A program made the position numbers and the translations under genes. The notes under the pieces were generated by a model. That model saw only the letters and a program-made list of their open reading frames with translations. It did no database searches and was not told the origin of the DNA. From Halobacillus litoralis (GTDB taxonomy: Bacteria; Bacillota; Bacilli; Bacillales; Halobacillaceae), in contig NZ_WMFA01000001.1 in NCBI RefSeq assembly GCF_009856445.1, positions 496,001-560,000 of the forward strand: 64,000 nucleotides of DNA, written 5' to 3'. This document shows positions 37,922-46,956 of the stretch, piece after piece (within the stretch, counting starts at the first letter, position 1; every line of letters starts with the position of its first letter).

Positions 37922-38518
37922 ATGAAAAACAGTTGGCTCTTATTTTTATCCTTATCTATTATTATTGCGGTCCTCCCATGGGGACAACAATCGCAAGCAC
38001 AACCTGAATTTCAAGTCATTCCGGATGAAGCCATTCGTCTTCGCATATTAGCAGATAGTAATGATCAAGCGGATCAGAAAGTTAAACGTATGGTAAGAGA
38101 CGAGGTCAATGCTGAAATTACCGAATGGGTAGCTGAATTGACTTCGATTGAAGCGGCTAGGGAATTGATTCAGGGGCGTCTTCCCGAGCTTCAGGAGATT
38201 GTAGGGCAAACCCTTGAAAAGGAAGGGATCCAACAGGATTACACGGTCGACTACGACTCCAATGTTCAATTTCCGACGAAGTTGTATGGTTCCTTTATCT
38301 ATCCAGCCGGGGAATATGAAGCCATTCTCATCACCCTGGGAGAAGGTGAGGGCGATAACTGGTGGTGCGTCCTGTTCCCGCCACTATGTTTCCTTGATTT
38401 CTCTAATGGGACGAGTGTAGCAGAAGCGGAAGAAGTAACAGAAGAAGAAGTAGAGAAAGAAGAGGAAGAGGAAGTACAGTTCTTTGTCGTGAAAATATGG
38501 GAAAGCATCTTTTCCTAG
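37922..38518 (+). CDS. spoIIR: Stage II sporulation protein R
   Basis: A 198-aa secreted signalling protein made in the forespore. It activates the protease SpoIIGA in the mother-cell membrane, which cleaves pro-sigma-E. The N-terminus is a signal sequence (about 3-25) ahead of the SpoIIR domain with EAIRLRILADSNDQADQ and the WWCVLFPPLCFLD block. The second ATG, 37922, is preferred: GGGAGG is 8 nt upstream, against 2 nt for ATG 37916. The C-terminus carries a Glu-rich stretch (EEEVEKEEEEEVQFF). Confidence 0.92.
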   Translation: MKNSWLLFLSLSIIIAVLPWGQQSQAQPEFQVIPDEAIRLRILADSNDQADQKVKRMVRDEVNAEITEWVAELTSIEAARELIQGRLPELQEIVGQTLEKEGIQQDYTVDYDSNVQFPTKLYGSFIYPAGEYEAILITLGEGEGDNWWCVLFPPLCFLDFSNGTSVAEAEEVTEEEVEKEEEEEVQFFVVKIWESIFS

Positions 38519-38520
38519 CA

Positions 38521-38570
38521 TAGAATCCACCCCCCTTTTCATAGAGTAGAACAAAGGGGTGTGGATTCTA
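38521..38570 (+). promoter_or_regulatory. Hairpin covering the ribosome site of the next gene
   Basis: 17 of 18 positions pair between 38521-38538 (TAGAATCCACCCCCCTTT) and 38553-38570. The right arm contains AAAGGGGTG, the ribosome-binding site of the gene at 38573. There is no T tract, so it is better placed to mask translation on spoIIR readthrough transcripts than to terminate. Confidence 0.65.
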
Positions 38571-38572
38571 TT

Positions 38573-38884
38573 ATGTATATCGAACAAATAGAAGATGAGT
38601 TGTATCAGTTGAAAAAAGCCGACCAGCCGATCGGATCCTTCCGTCTGATCCGATTATCAAAGGGGGCGGGGAAGCTTGAACAACTCCAAGTGAAAGACCA
38701 TATTTCTCCCGGTAGAATTTTAGAGGTGTTTGAAGTGATTCAGACCTATGTGGAGAAAGTAGGTTTAAGAGAGCTTCATGTGGAAAGTCATTCCGATACA
38801 CTCGACTTTCTTTTGCAGCATCAACAGTTCAAGAAAAAGGATGTCGAAAAAAGGTTGTGGATTTATGAAGTTAATCACAGTTAA
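38573..38884 (+). CDS. Small GNAT-like protein at the ywlB position
   Basis: A 103-aa protein. Its pattern (GAGKLEQLQV, then a helix VFEVIQTYVEKVGLRELHVE, then DTLDFLLQHQQFKKKD) resembles the C-terminal half of GNAT acetyltransferases. In B. subtilis this position holds ywlB, an acetyltransferase-like gene, but the present protein is shorter and the full acetyl-CoA site is not evident. Start ATG 38573 lies downstream of AAAGGGGTG, which is held in a hairpin with the spoIIR 3' end. A DnaA-box cluster starts directly after its stop codon. Confidence 0.7.
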   Translation: MYIEQIEDELYQLKKADQPIGSFRLIRLSKGAGKLEQLQVKDHISPGRILEVFEVIQTYVEKVGLRELHVESHSDTLDFLLQHQQFKKKDVEKRLWIYEVNHS

Positions 38885-38885
38885 T

Positions 38886-39030
38886 TGTGCATAAGTCGCT
38901 TAGTTATTCACAAAACGGGTATTAATTGTTAATAAGTTGTGAATAGAAAAATTTCATTCGCATATTTACTAACGGATTCTTTGGATATGTGGGTAAAATT
39001 GTGGATAACTTGAGGACATCTTGTGAATAA
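38886..39030. promoter_or_regulatory. DnaA-box cluster upstream of ywlC
   Basis: Six 9-mers match the DnaA box TTATNCACA or its complement: TGTGCATAA (38886), TTATTCACA (38904), TGTGAATAG (38938, one mismatch), TGTGGGTAA (38988, one mismatch), TGTGGATAA (39000) and TGTGAATAA (39022). Five are in one orientation. The stretch is AT-rich and non-coding. Confidence 0.7.
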
Positions 39031-39106
39031 TGTCTAAATTTGCGATATTTTGTAGAATTAATCATAATAAAAATGACAGCAGATACGGAATAAAGGGGTT
39101 CGTACG

Positions 39107-40147
39107 ATGAGTATGGAAACGAAATGGTGGAAACAAACGGAAAACACAAGGGATTTGGATGCTCAAGTCCAGGAAGCCTCGACTCTTCTGAAAGATAAAC
39201 AGGTTGTCGCTTTTCCTACCGAAACGGTCTACGGTTTAGGTGCGGATGCAACCGAAGAAGAAGCGGTACAGCGGATTTTTGAAGCCAAAGGCCGGCCAGC
39301 AGACAATCCTTTAATTGTTCATGTGGCAGATGAGGAGCAGGTGGGTCAATTAGTTGCAGAGATTCCCCCTGTTGCGCGGAAACTGATGGACGAATTCTGG
39401 CCCGGTCCGTTGACGCTTGTTCTGAAGAGCAATGGAACAGCTGCTGTTAATGTGACGGCGGGATTATCCACAATTGGCATTCGAATGCCTGATCATCCAC
39501 TTGCTCTAACCTTGCTTCGGGAGACAGGAAAACCATTAGCAGCTCCAAGTGCCAATCGTTCAGGTCGACCCAGCCCTACAACGGCCGAGCACGTCTATCA
39601 GGACCTGGACGGTAAAATTGCCGGCATACTTGACGGAGGCCCCACAGGTGTTGGTGTGGAGTCTACTGTTGTGGACTGCACGACGGAAATGCCTGTTATT
39701 TTAAGACCGGGCGGGGTAACGAAAGAAGATTTAGAACGGGTTCTAAAGCAAGTCATGATGGATCCTGCTCTCGCTGATGAAAAGCAGAAGCCTAAATCAC
39801 CCGGGATGAAATACACCCACTATGCACCGGAATCGCCGCTTTGGCTGGTGGAGGGTAATGATGACTTCTTTTCCAGGCAACTTCATGAATTGAAGAAGGA
39901 TGGAAACAGAGTCGGGGTCATTGCAAGTGATGAACTAGCAGAAAAACTTGATCACTATCCTCTTATACGTTGTGGTTCAAGATCACAGCTTCATCAAGTA
40001 GCAGAAAAACTTTACGGTGCCTTAAGAGAATTTAAAGAGTCGGATGTAGATCTTATTTTATGTGAAACTTTTTCTGAAGAAGGTGTAGGAGCGGCCATTA
40101 TGAACCGATTGAATAAAGCCGCTGTAAAAAGAATCCAGACCTTCTGA
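39107..40147 (+). CDS. ywlC: L-threonylcarbamoyladenylate synthase (Sua5/YwlC)
   Basis: Makes threonylcarbamoyl-AMP from threonine, bicarbonate and ATP for the t6A37 tRNA modification. The 346-aa protein has the N-terminal YrdC catalytic domain (about 20-215, with FPTETVYGLG, KGRP and PSANRSG) and the C-terminal Sua5 domain (about 250-346) joined by a linker containing KSPGMKYTHYAP. It begins 77 bp after the DnaA-box cluster, as the counterpart in B. subtilis also neighbours DnaA-binding DNA (from memory). Confidence 0.93.
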   Translation: MSMETKWWKQTENTRDLDAQVQEASTLLKDKQVVAFPTETVYGLGADATEEEAVQRIFEAKGRPADNPLIVHVADEEQVGQLVAEIPPVARKLMDEFWPGPLTLVLKSNGTAAVNVTAGLSTIGIRMPDHPLALTLLRETGKPLAAPSANRSGRPSPTTAEHVYQDLDGKIAGILDGGPTGVGVESTVVDCTTEMPVILRPGGVTKEDLERVLKQVMMDPALADEKQKPKSPGMKYTHYAPESPLWLVEGNDDFFSRQLHELKKDGNRVGVIASDELAEKLDHYPLIRCGSRSQLHQVAEKLYGALREFKESDVDLILCETFSEEGVGAAIMNRLNKAAVKRIQTF

Positions 40148-40207
40148 CATACGCCCCTCCACTCATGCATACGATGATATAGCATGTCCGGGGAGGGGAA
40201 GATTCAG

Positions 40208-40744
40208 TTGGAGCATATGACTTCACTAATTTTGTTATCGATTGCTTTAGGTCTTGATGCATTCTCTGTTTCATTAGGAATGGGATTACAGGCAATTAGG
40301 TTAAAGCACGCTTTTTTTGCCGGGATTGTCATCGGGGTTTTTCATATGGTCATGCCGGGGTTGGGCATCCTGCTTGGTAAATGGCTGTCTGATAGTGCAG
40401 CTGAATGGGCTGAATTGGCTGGAGGAGTAATGTTGTTCGGCTTAGGTGCTTATGCGGTCTTTGCGTCGTTCACGGAAAAGCACTCGATTTCATATCGAAT
40501 GACGGGCATCGGCTTGTGGTTATTCGCACTAAGCGTCAGCATAGACAGTTTCCCCGTGGGTTTCAGCTTAGGCTTAAGAGAAGCGGAAATGTTCATATCC
40601 GTCCTATCTTTCGGAGTATTCAGTATGGCTTTGACATGGACAGGCTTCATCATAGGTCGCCGGGCAGGAGGTTTACTGGGTATATATAGTGAACTTCTTG
40701 GAGGAAGCATATTGTGTGCCTTAGGGTTAAATGCTATTTTTTGA
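40208..40744 (+). CDS. mntP: Manganese efflux pump MntP family
   Basis: A 178-aa integral membrane protein with about six helices, made of two repeats, each with an acidic membrane motif: ALGLDAFSVSLG (first) and SVSIDSFPVGFSLG (second). MntP exports Mn(II). Start TTG 40208 is chosen because GGGGAGGGGA lies about 11 nt upstream; the earlier ATG 40184 has no ribosome site and would place that purine tract inside the gene. It corresponds to ywlD. Confidence 0.87.
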   Translation: MEHMTSLILLSIALGLDAFSVSLGMGLQAIRLKHAFFAGIVIGVFHMVMPGLGILLGKWLSDSAAEWAELAGGVMLFGLGAYAVFASFTEKHSISYRMTGIGLWLFALSVSIDSFPVGFSLGLREAEMFISVLSFGVFSMALTWTGFIIGRRAGGLLGIYSELLGGSILCALGLNAIF

Positions 40745-40815
40745 CATGTTTTTCACCCGATCTGTACCTATGGTACTATAGAGAAAACGGACTATTGATG
40801 AGGGGAAGAGTGGCT

Positions 40816-41424
40816 ATGAATATATTATTTGTCTGTACAGGAAATACATGCCGAAGTCCGATGGCAGAAGCATTGCTAAAATCGAAGTATGAAGAAGGAA
40901 ATGTTCAATCCGCAGGAATTTTCGCAGGGAAAGGGGAACCTCTGGCAGAGAATTCAGAACTTGTTCTTAAGGAGATCGATTTGGACCTGGACCACCAGAC
41001 CAAACCTATCGATCGTGACCTTCTGGAATGGGCGGATCTTGTGCTCACCATGACAGACCGCCATAAACAAACCCTCGCTCTTCAGTACCCGGACGCTCAA
41101 GGAAAATACTATACGCTGAAGGAATATGTACTCATTGATGAAAATCAATGGCGACATTTAAAGAGCCTTTATGCAGCCTTTGAAGAGAAGCGTTTGTCTA
41201 TCCTGAATGAATATAAAGGCAAGATCGATGACCAGGATCTTGAGCAAAAATTGTTCGATGAACTAGAGGATGAAATTAAAGAAATCGATCAGCGGGAGAA
41301 AGAATTGCCTGATTTGAATATCATAGATCCCTTTGGCGGGAACATCACCATCTACCGGAATACCCGTGATGAGCTCAATCACTATATTGAACGTCTCGTA
41401 GAAAAACTTCGCGACGAGGAATAA
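40816..41424 (+). CDS. ywlE: Protein-arginine phosphatase YwlE with a helical insertion
   Basis: Low-molecular-weight phosphatase-fold enzyme that removes phosphate from arginine residues placed by McsB. The P-loop CTGNTCRS (Cys7, Arg13), with Thr rather than Ile in the position that selects phosphoarginine, is intact, as is the general-acid loop DPFGG (171-175). The protein is 202 aa against about 150 in B. subtilis. The extra length is a charged segment (about 106-170, for example DQDLEQKLFDELEDEIKEID) inserted between TLKEYV and the acid loop. Start ATG 40816 follows GGGGAAGAG. Confidence 0.9.
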   Translation: MNILFVCTGNTCRSPMAEALLKSKYEEGNVQSAGIFAGKGEPLAENSELVLKEIDLDLDHQTKPIDRDLLEWADLVLTMTDRHKQTLALQYPDAQGKYYTLKEYVLIDENQWRHLKSLYAAFEEKRLSILNEYKGKIDDQDLEQKLFDELEDEIKEIDQREKELPDLNIIDPFGGNITIYRNTRDELNHYIERLVEKLRDEE

Positions 41425-41491
41425 ACCGGTTTCTATCAGACGTACCATCCTCGTCGTCTCGCTGTTTTTATGGCAACATTTATACATATCT

Positions 41492-41525
41492 AAAAATCCC
41501 AGAGACCCCCCTCCGGGATTTTTTA
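41492..41525 (+). terminator. ywlE terminator
   Basis: 9-bp stem AAAAATCCC / GGGATTTTT (41492-41500, 41515-41523). It borders repeat copy E. Confidence 0.7.
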
Positions 41526-41539
41526 TTTCTCCTATTTCA

Positions 41540-42125
41540 GAAAAGCTCCCTTTAGTTGAAGACTCAGTTTCGAGACGATTGTGTGGTTCTAGGGGCTCCG
41601 GGAAAAGGTTCGCTTTCCATGGGGCGGGCGGTGAGCCTCCTCAGGCTACACCTTCCGGGGTCTCACCTGTCCCACACGTCCCATAGGAGTCTCACCGTTT
41701 CCCTCCGCCCCTTTACCTTATAAGTGTCTCGAAACCACTTCTAAAAGGATCAGCTTGAATGATTAAGGGAAGTGGATGATTCGAACACCTGTATTCATAA
41801 GCAAGGTTCCAAATCTTCTCCCCTATGCGGGCATATAGTGCGTTCTATCAAGCATTTGCGTATGCTAAACGTCAACGAGGTAGAGTTTAAATCATTCACT
41901 TCTCATATCCATACAAGCTGATTTTTAAGTAGTGGTTTCGAGAACCATACTTGGTTAAGGGGCAAAGGGGAATGGCGAGACTCCTTCGGGAAAAAAGTGC
42001 TTGGTGAGACCCCACAGGACGCAGTCCGAGGAGGCTCACCGCGCTCCCGCGGAAAGCGAGTCATTCCCCGCAGCCCCCATCCACTCAACAAACATCTCGA
42101 AACGGAGACTTCCGCAATCCTGCCA
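41540..42125 (-). repeat. Giant palindromic repeat, copy E
   Basis: Fills the ywlE-rpiB gap in the C/D orientation. The tip AAAAGCTCCC is at 41541 and the tip CCTGCCA ends at 42125. Terminal motifs: 41558-41575 (exact) and 42095-42112 (two changes). Inner TCTCGAAACC 41727-41736 and GGTTTCGAGA 41934-41943 bound a centre of about 197 bp related to those of A and C. Spurious frames (41997-42242) are repeat translations. Confidence 0.9.
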
Positions 42126-42242
42126 AATTTTTTAATAAATACAGAAGGGCTACTAGATGAAAGGAGTCGGATGGAGAGCATTGACAGGGGAGAGGGAAAC
42201 TGTCACGATAAGGTTGATATTAGAAGACGGGAGTGTCTATAG

Positions 42243-42683
42243 ATGAAAGTGATCCTTGCCTCCGACCATGGCGGAGTGAACTTACGAAAAGAAGTAACAG
42301 ACGTTTTGAATGAACTTGAAGTAGAATTCGAAGACATCGGTTGTGATTGTGAAGATTCCGTCGACTATCCTGACTACGCAATCCCTGCAGCAGAACGTGT
42401 AGCGAATGGAGAATTTGATAAAGCGATCCTCATCTGTGGAACAGGAATCGGGATGTCGATCTCCGCTAATAAAGTAAAGGGAATTCGTGCCGCATTGGTG
42501 CATGACCTTTTCACAGCCAAAGTTACTCGCGAACATAACGATTCGAATGTGTTATGTATGGGTGAACGCATCATCGGCCCAGGTTTAGCGCGTGAAATTG
42601 CTAGAACATGGGTGTCTACTGACTTCGAAGCAGGTCGTCACAAAAGACGTGTAAGTAAGATTGCCGAATATGAAAATAAGTAA
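42243..42683 (+). CDS. rpiB: Ribose-5-phosphate isomerase B
   Basis: Interconverts ribose-5-phosphate and ribulose-5-phosphate (or related sugar phosphates). The 146-aa RpiB/LacAB-type protein shows the N-terminal ASDHGG substrate motif and catalytic Cys65 in CGTGIGMSI. Start ATG 42243 follows GGGAGTG. It occupies the ywlF position. A terminator follows at 42738. Confidence 0.93.
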   Translation: MKVILASDHGGVNLRKEVTDVLNELEVEFEDIGCDCEDSVDYPDYAIPAAERVANGEFDKAILICGTGIGMSISANKVKGIRAALVHDLFTAKVTREHNDSNVLCMGERIIGPGLAREIARTWVSTDFEAGRHKRRVSKIAEYENK

Positions 42684-42737
42684 TACAATGGGATATAGAA
42701 AAGCTGAAGCTTTTTTAATAGCTGATGCTGACAATTG

Positions 42738-42767
42738 AAGGAGGAGCCTGATGCTTCTCCTTTTTTT
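42738..42767 (+). terminator. rpiB terminator
   Basis: 10-bp stem AAGGAGGAGC / GCTTCTCCTT (42738-42747, 42753-42762) with one G-T pair and T7. Confidence 0.85.
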
Positions 42768-42831
42768 GTAAATAAACCGCTTATAGGGAGTTATTCCCCT
42801 ATTTGTGCTGACACATAGAGGAGGTAGGAAA

Positions 42832-43404
42832 GTGACGGATGTGAAAAGGATTCAAGCGGATGTTCGCGCTGTGGTCGATCAGCTTATGGAAACAGACAGC
42901 CTACAACCAGGTGTTTTTGTCATTGGCTGTTCAACAAGCGAGATTGCAGGGGAAAGAATCGGCACTTCAGGAAGTGAAGCTATTGCTGAAGTAGTTTTCA
43001 GTGAGCTGCAAAATCTTTCAGAGCGCTCCGGCGTTTCACTTGCGTTCCAGTGCTGTGAACATTTGAATCGTTCATTAGTTGTCGACCGTGCAGTAATGGA
43101 AGATCAGCGTTTAACAGAAGTATCGGCTATTCCTGTGCCCGCAGCAGGCGGATCGATGGCATCCTTCGCTTATAAGCATATGAAAGATCCTGTGCTTGTG
43201 GAGAGGATTGAAGCTAAGGGTGGGCTTGATATCGGTGACACCCTCATCGGGATGCATTTAAAACGTGTAGCCGTACCGCTTCGTATCGCTCAAAAAAGCA
43301 TCGGTCACGCCCACATTACGGCAGCGAAAACCCGACCTCCTCTCATCGGTGGGGCACGTGCGGTTTATGTAAGTCAAGAAGAAGCAGGTTCTTGTGATCA
43401 TTAG
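42832..43404 (+). CDS. ywlG: UPF0340 / TIGR01440 protein YwlG
   Basis: A 190-aa cytoplasmic protein of the UPF0340 family, conserved in Firmicutes between rpiB and glyA but without known function. Family blocks FVIGCSTSEIAGERIGT, FQCCEHLNRSLV and AAGGSMASFAYKHM are visible. Start GTG 42832 has GAGGAGGT 6 nt upstream; the longer frame's ATG at 42805 has no ribosome site. It lies 23 nt before glyA and is probably co-transcribed. Confidence 0.9.
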   Translation: MTDVKRIQADVRAVVDQLMETDSLQPGVFVIGCSTSEIAGERIGTSGSEAIAEVVFSELQNLSERSGVSLAFQCCEHLNRSLVVDRAVMEDQRLTEVSAIPVPAAGGSMASFAYKHMKDPVLVERIEAKGGLDIGDTLIGMHLKRVAVPLRIAQKSIGHAHITAAKTRPPLIGGARAVYVSQEEAGSCDH

Positions 43405-43427
43405 GAATGGAAAGGGGAAGCTAGACC

Positions 43428-44684
43428 ATGAATCATGTAAAATCAGCAGATGCAGAAATTTTTGCAGCCGTCCAGGATGAAAGACAACGCCAGCAGGATA
43501 ATATTGAATTGATTGCTTCAGAAAACTTCGTTTCAGAAGCCGTTATGGAAACGATGGGTTCTGTGCTTACGAATAAATATGCGGAAGGCTATCCGGGCCG
43601 TCGTTACTATGGTGGTTGTGAACACGTAGACGTTGTGGAAAACTTAGCCCGCGACCGCGCGAAAGAACTGTTTGGAGCCGATCACGCTAATGTTCAGCCG
43701 CACTCTGGTGCGCAAGCGAACATGGCCGTGTATTTCACTGTGCTTGAGCATGGAGACACAGTCCTCGGTATGAATTTGAATCACGGTGGTCACTTGACCC
43801 ATGGCAGCCCCGTCAACTTTAGTGGGAAGTTGTATAATTTTGAGGAGTACGGTGTAGACGAAAACGATGAAACAATTGATTATGAGGCTGTGCTTCAGAA
43901 AGCCAAAGAAGTGCAACCTAAACTGATTGTTGCAGGTGCCAGCGCCTATCCGCGAGAAATTGATTTTGCTAAATTCCGTGAAATTGCTGATGAGGTAGGA
44001 GCTTACCTCATGGTCGATATGGCCCATATCGCGGGGCTGGTTGCTACAGGTCTACATCCGAACCCTGTACCACACGCTCACTTCGTTACGACCACAACCC
44101 ATAAAACATTGCGTGGCCCTCGTGGTGGAATGATTCTTTGTGAAGAATCTTTTGCTAAAAAGATCGATAAAACAGTGTTCCCGGGAATGCAGGGCGGTCC
44201 CTTAATGCACATCATTGCAGCTAAAGCTGTATCCTTCAAGGAAGCTTTGCAGCCAGAGTTCAAAGAATATTCCCGGCAAATTATCGCCAACGCAAAGCAA
44301 CTAGGTGCATCCCTTATTGAAAAAGGGGTAGATCTAGTTTCTGATGGGACAGACAATCACCTGCTTTTACTTGACTTACGCAGCAAAGGCTTGACCGGCA
44401 AAGTAGTCGAAAAAGCTTTAGATGAAATCGGTATTACGACAAATAAAAATACGATTCCGTTCGATCCTGAAAGCCCGTTTGTGACAAGTGGTATCCGTAT
44501 CGGTACAGCAGCTGTTACGAGCCGTGGCTTCAAGGAAGCGGAAATGGAAGAAATTGCAGATCTGATCGCCTTCACTCTGGACAATCACGAGGATGAGGCG
44601 AAAATGAAAGAAGCGGAAAAACGTGTACGTGAATTAACATCCCGCTTCCCGTTATACCAGACACTCAACTTTTCTTCCATTTAA
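43428..44684 (+). CDS. glyA: Serine hydroxymethyltransferase
   Basis: PLP enzyme converting serine and tetrahydrofolate to glycine and methylene-tetrahydrofolate; 418 aa. The Schiff-base lysine is Lys226 in [14 protein letters not shown]. Other family motifs: [22 protein letters not shown] and [13 protein letters not shown]. An AAAGGGGAAG ribosome site precedes the ATG. A perfect terminator follows at 44699. Confidence 0.97.
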   Translation: MNHVKSADAEIFAAVQDERQRQQDNIELIASENFVSEAVMETMGSVLTNKYAEGYPGRRYYGGCEHVDVVENLARDRAKELFGADHANVQPHSGAQANMAVYFTVLEHGDTVLGMNLNHGGHLTHGSPVNFSGKLYNFEEYGVDENDETIDYEAVLQKAKEVQPKLIVAGASAYPREIDFAKFREIADEVGAYLMVDMAHIAGLVATGLHPNPVPHAHFVTTTTHKTLRGPRGGMILCEESFAKKIDKTVFPGMQGGPLMHIIAAKAVSFKEALQPEFKEYSRQIIANAKQLGASLIEKGVDLVSDGTDNHLLLLDLRSKGLTGKVVEKALDEIGITTNKNTIPFDPESPFVTSGIRIGTAAVTSRGFKEAEMEEIADLIAFTLDNHEDEAKMKEAEKRVRELTSRFPLYQTLNFSSI

Positions 44685-44698
44685 TGAATGAAACTACC

Positions 44699-44731
44699 AA
44701 GAGCCACTAGATTGATCTAGTGGCTCTTATT
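44699..44731 (+). terminator. glyA terminator
   Basis: 13- to 14-bp stem beginning AAGAGCCACTAGA and its complement (44699-44712, 44715-44728) with a tight loop, then TATTT. Confidence 0.88.
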
Positions 44732-44739
44732 TAAGAATC

Positions 44740-44929
44740 TGGCAGGATTATGGAAAACTCGATAGCGGGATGTTTCGCGGTTCTTTTCTTGGGATGTGCG
44801 GGACAGGTGAGACCCCGGAAGGCGTAGCCTGAGGAGGCTCACCGCCCGCCCCGTGGAAAGCGAACTGTTTCCCGGAGCCCCTAAAATCCAACAAACATCT
44901 TGAAACTGAATCTTCCAGAGTAAGGAGCA
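44740..44929 (+). repeat. Palindromic repeat family, copy F (single arm)
   Basis: A shortened copy in the A/B orientation: TGGCAGG tip at 44740, a degraded terminal motif at 44753-44770, then one arm (about 44785-44897) equal to the reverse complement of the left arm of copies A and C, then the inverse terminal motif with two changes (44898-44915) and a tip ending AGTAAGGAGC. The centre and the second arm are missing. Confidence 0.85.
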
Positions 44930-45025
44930 TTTTTGTAATAATTCGTAATCTGATCATAGGTTGCAGAGAGGTTTCTTTTTCTGTACAATTTAAAGGATGT
45001 AAATTTTCAGAAGGAGTGAATGGCA

Positions 45026-45658
45026 ATGGCAAACGTTTATGTACTGGATCACCCATTGATTCAACATAAGTTGACGTACATACGTAAAAAAGAGACAGGG
45101 ACGAAAGACTTCCGTGAATTAGTAGATGAAGTAGCAGCACTTATGGCCTTTGAAATCACCCGAGATCTTCCGCTGGAAGAAGTGTCTATCGATACACCAG
45201 TCGTACAGGATGCGAAGGCAAAAGTACTGACAGGTAAAAAGATCGGACTTGTTCCTATTCTAAGAGCTGGGCTTGGTATGGTAGATGGAATTATCCAATT
45301 GATTCCAGCTGCGAAAATTGGGCACGTCGGACTTTACCGCGATCCAGAAACATTGCAGCCCGTCGAATATTATGTGAAGCTTCCAAGTGATATTGAAGAA
45401 CGTGAATTGATTGTCATCGATCCGATGCTTGCGACAGGCGGATCAGCCAACGAAGCAATCCACTCCTTGAAGAAACGTGGAGCAAAACAAATTCGTTTAA
45501 TGTGTCTCGTAGCTGCGCCTGAAGGTGTAGAAGCTGTGCAGGAAGAACATCCGGACGTGGACATTTACCTTGCAGCTCTTGATGAGAAATTGAACGAAAA
45601 AGGATACATTGTACCTGGTTTAGGAGATGCGGGAGACCGTTTGTACGGAACCAAATAA
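45026..45658 (+). CDS. upp: Uracil phosphoribosyltransferase
   Basis: Pyrimidine salvage enzyme making UMP from uracil and PRPP; 210 aa. The PRPP-binding loop [10 protein letters not shown] and the uracil-binding C-terminus ([18 protein letters not shown]) are intact. ATG 45026 is chosen over ATG 45020 because AAGGAG lies 9 nt before it but only 3 nt before the other. The order glyA-upp matches B. subtilis. mnaA follows after 30 bp. Confidence 0.96.
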   Translation: MANVYVLDHPLIQHKLTYIRKKETGTKDFRELVDEVAALMAFEITRDLPLEEVSIDTPVVQDAKAKVLTGKKIGLVPILRAGLGMVDGIIQLIPAAKIGHVGLYRDPETLQPVEYYVKLPSDIEERELIVIDPMLATGGSANEAIHSLKKRGAKQIRLMCLVAAPEGVEAVQEEHPDVDIYLAALDEKLNEKGYIVPGLGDAGDRLYGTK

Positions 45659-45688
45659 AACCACTTCCTCATTAAAGGAGGAGCACTC

Positions 45689-46837
45689 ATGACAGAACGC
45701 ATTAAAGTAATGACGATATTTGGGACAAGACCGGAAGCTATAAAAATGGCACCGCTCGTCCTTGAGTTGAAAAAACGTTCAGAACAGTTTGAACCAATCG
45801 TTGCAGTAACCGCTCAGCATAGAGAGATGCTGGACCAGGTGTTGAGTATATTTGATATTGAACCGGATTTTGATCTTGATATCATGAAAGCCCGCCAGTC
45901 ACTTGCTCAAGTGACGACACGTGCTTTGGAAGGTTTAGATGAAGTGATGAAGGAAACGAAGCCTGATGTTGTGCTTGTCCATGGGGATACAACAACAACA
46001 TTTGCCGCTTCCTTGGCTGCTTACTATAACCAAATTCCTGTCGGGCATGTGGAAGCTGGGCTTCGTACCTGGAACAAGTACTCACCGTTTCCTGAAGAAA
46101 TGAATCGCCAGTTGACCGGTGTTATGGCGGATCTTCATTTTGCACCGACGAATAAATCAAGAGACAATCTTCTTGCTGAAAATAAGTCGGAAGACAATAT
46201 CTTTGTTACCGGGAATACAGCTATTGATGCTTTACAGACGACGGTAGCGGAAGACTATGCCTCTGAAGTGCTTGATGAAGTAGGGGATAAACGCCTTGTT
46301 CTGATGACAGCACACCGGCGTGAAAACCTCGGAAACAACATGAAGCAAATGTTCCGCGCCATCAAGCGTCTTGTTCAGGAGCACGACGATATTCAAGTCG
46401 TCTATCCGGTTCACCTGAATCCGGTGGTTAAAGAAACAGCGGACGAAATCTTAGGGAATGACGATCGAATCAAGCTGATCGAACCGCTTGATGTCATCGA
46501 CTTTCACAATTTCGCTTCAAGAGCACACCTCATTTTGACTGATTCAGGCGGCGTACAGGAAGAAGCACCTTCACTGGGTGTTCCTGTCCTTGTCCTTCGT
46601 GACACGACAGAACGTCCGGAGGGGATTGATGCAGGCACATTGAAGCTTGCAGGAACGGAAGAGGATCACATCTTCCATCTCGCTCATGAATTGTTATCGG
46701 ATGACAAAAAACATGAAGCGATGTCCAAAGCTTCCAACCCGTATGGAGACGGACAAGCTTCTGCCCGTATCGCAGAGGCGATTCGTTATTTCTTCAAACA
46801 TCGTGAAGATAAACCTGCACCATTTGAAATCGAATAA
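45689..46837 (+). CDS. mnaA: UDP-N-acetylglucosamine 2-epimerase (non-hydrolysing)
   Basis: Interconverts UDP-GlcNAc and UDP-ManNAc, the latter used for teichoic-acid linkage units and some surface polysaccharides. The 382-aa GT-B-fold protein shows FGTRPEAIKMAP at the N-terminus, the HGDTTTTFA block, and the nucleotide-binding motif TDSGGVQEEAPSLGVPVLVLR. An AAAGGAGGAG ribosome site precedes the ATG. No other polysaccharide gene is in the window. Confidence 0.94.
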   Translation: MTERIKVMTIFGTRPEAIKMAPLVLELKKRSEQFEPIVAVTAQHREMLDQVLSIFDIEPDFDLDIMKARQSLAQVTTRALEGLDEVMKETKPDVVLVHGDTTTTFAASLAAYYNQIPVGHVEAGLRTWNKYSPFPEEMNRQLTGVMADLHFAPTNKSRDNLLAENKSEDNIFVTGNTAIDALQTTVAEDYASEVLDEVGDKRLVLMTAHRRENLGNNMKQMFRAIKRLVQEHDDIQVVYPVHLNPVVKETADEILGNDDRIKLIEPLDVIDFHNFASRAHLILTDSGGVQEEAPSLGVPVLVLRDTTERPEGIDAGTLKLAGTEEDHIFHLAHELLSDDKKHEAMSKASNPYGDGQASARIAEAIRYFFKHREDKPAPFEIE

Positions 46838-46850
46838 GATGAACATGAAA

Positions 46851-46879
46851 GGGCGAGGTCACCAAGACCTCGCCCTTTT
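46851..46879 (+). terminator. mnaA terminator
   Basis: Perfect 10-bp GC-rich stem GGGCGAGGTC / GACCTCGCCC (46851-46860, 46866-46875), 5-nt loop, TTTT. Confidence 0.92.
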
Positions 46880-46956
46880 GTTTATTCTCCACGAACATAC
46901 TCCCCTAATAGCGCTTCTTATTGTTTGTCAGCGCCTAGAGGTCCGGGATTGGTGAA

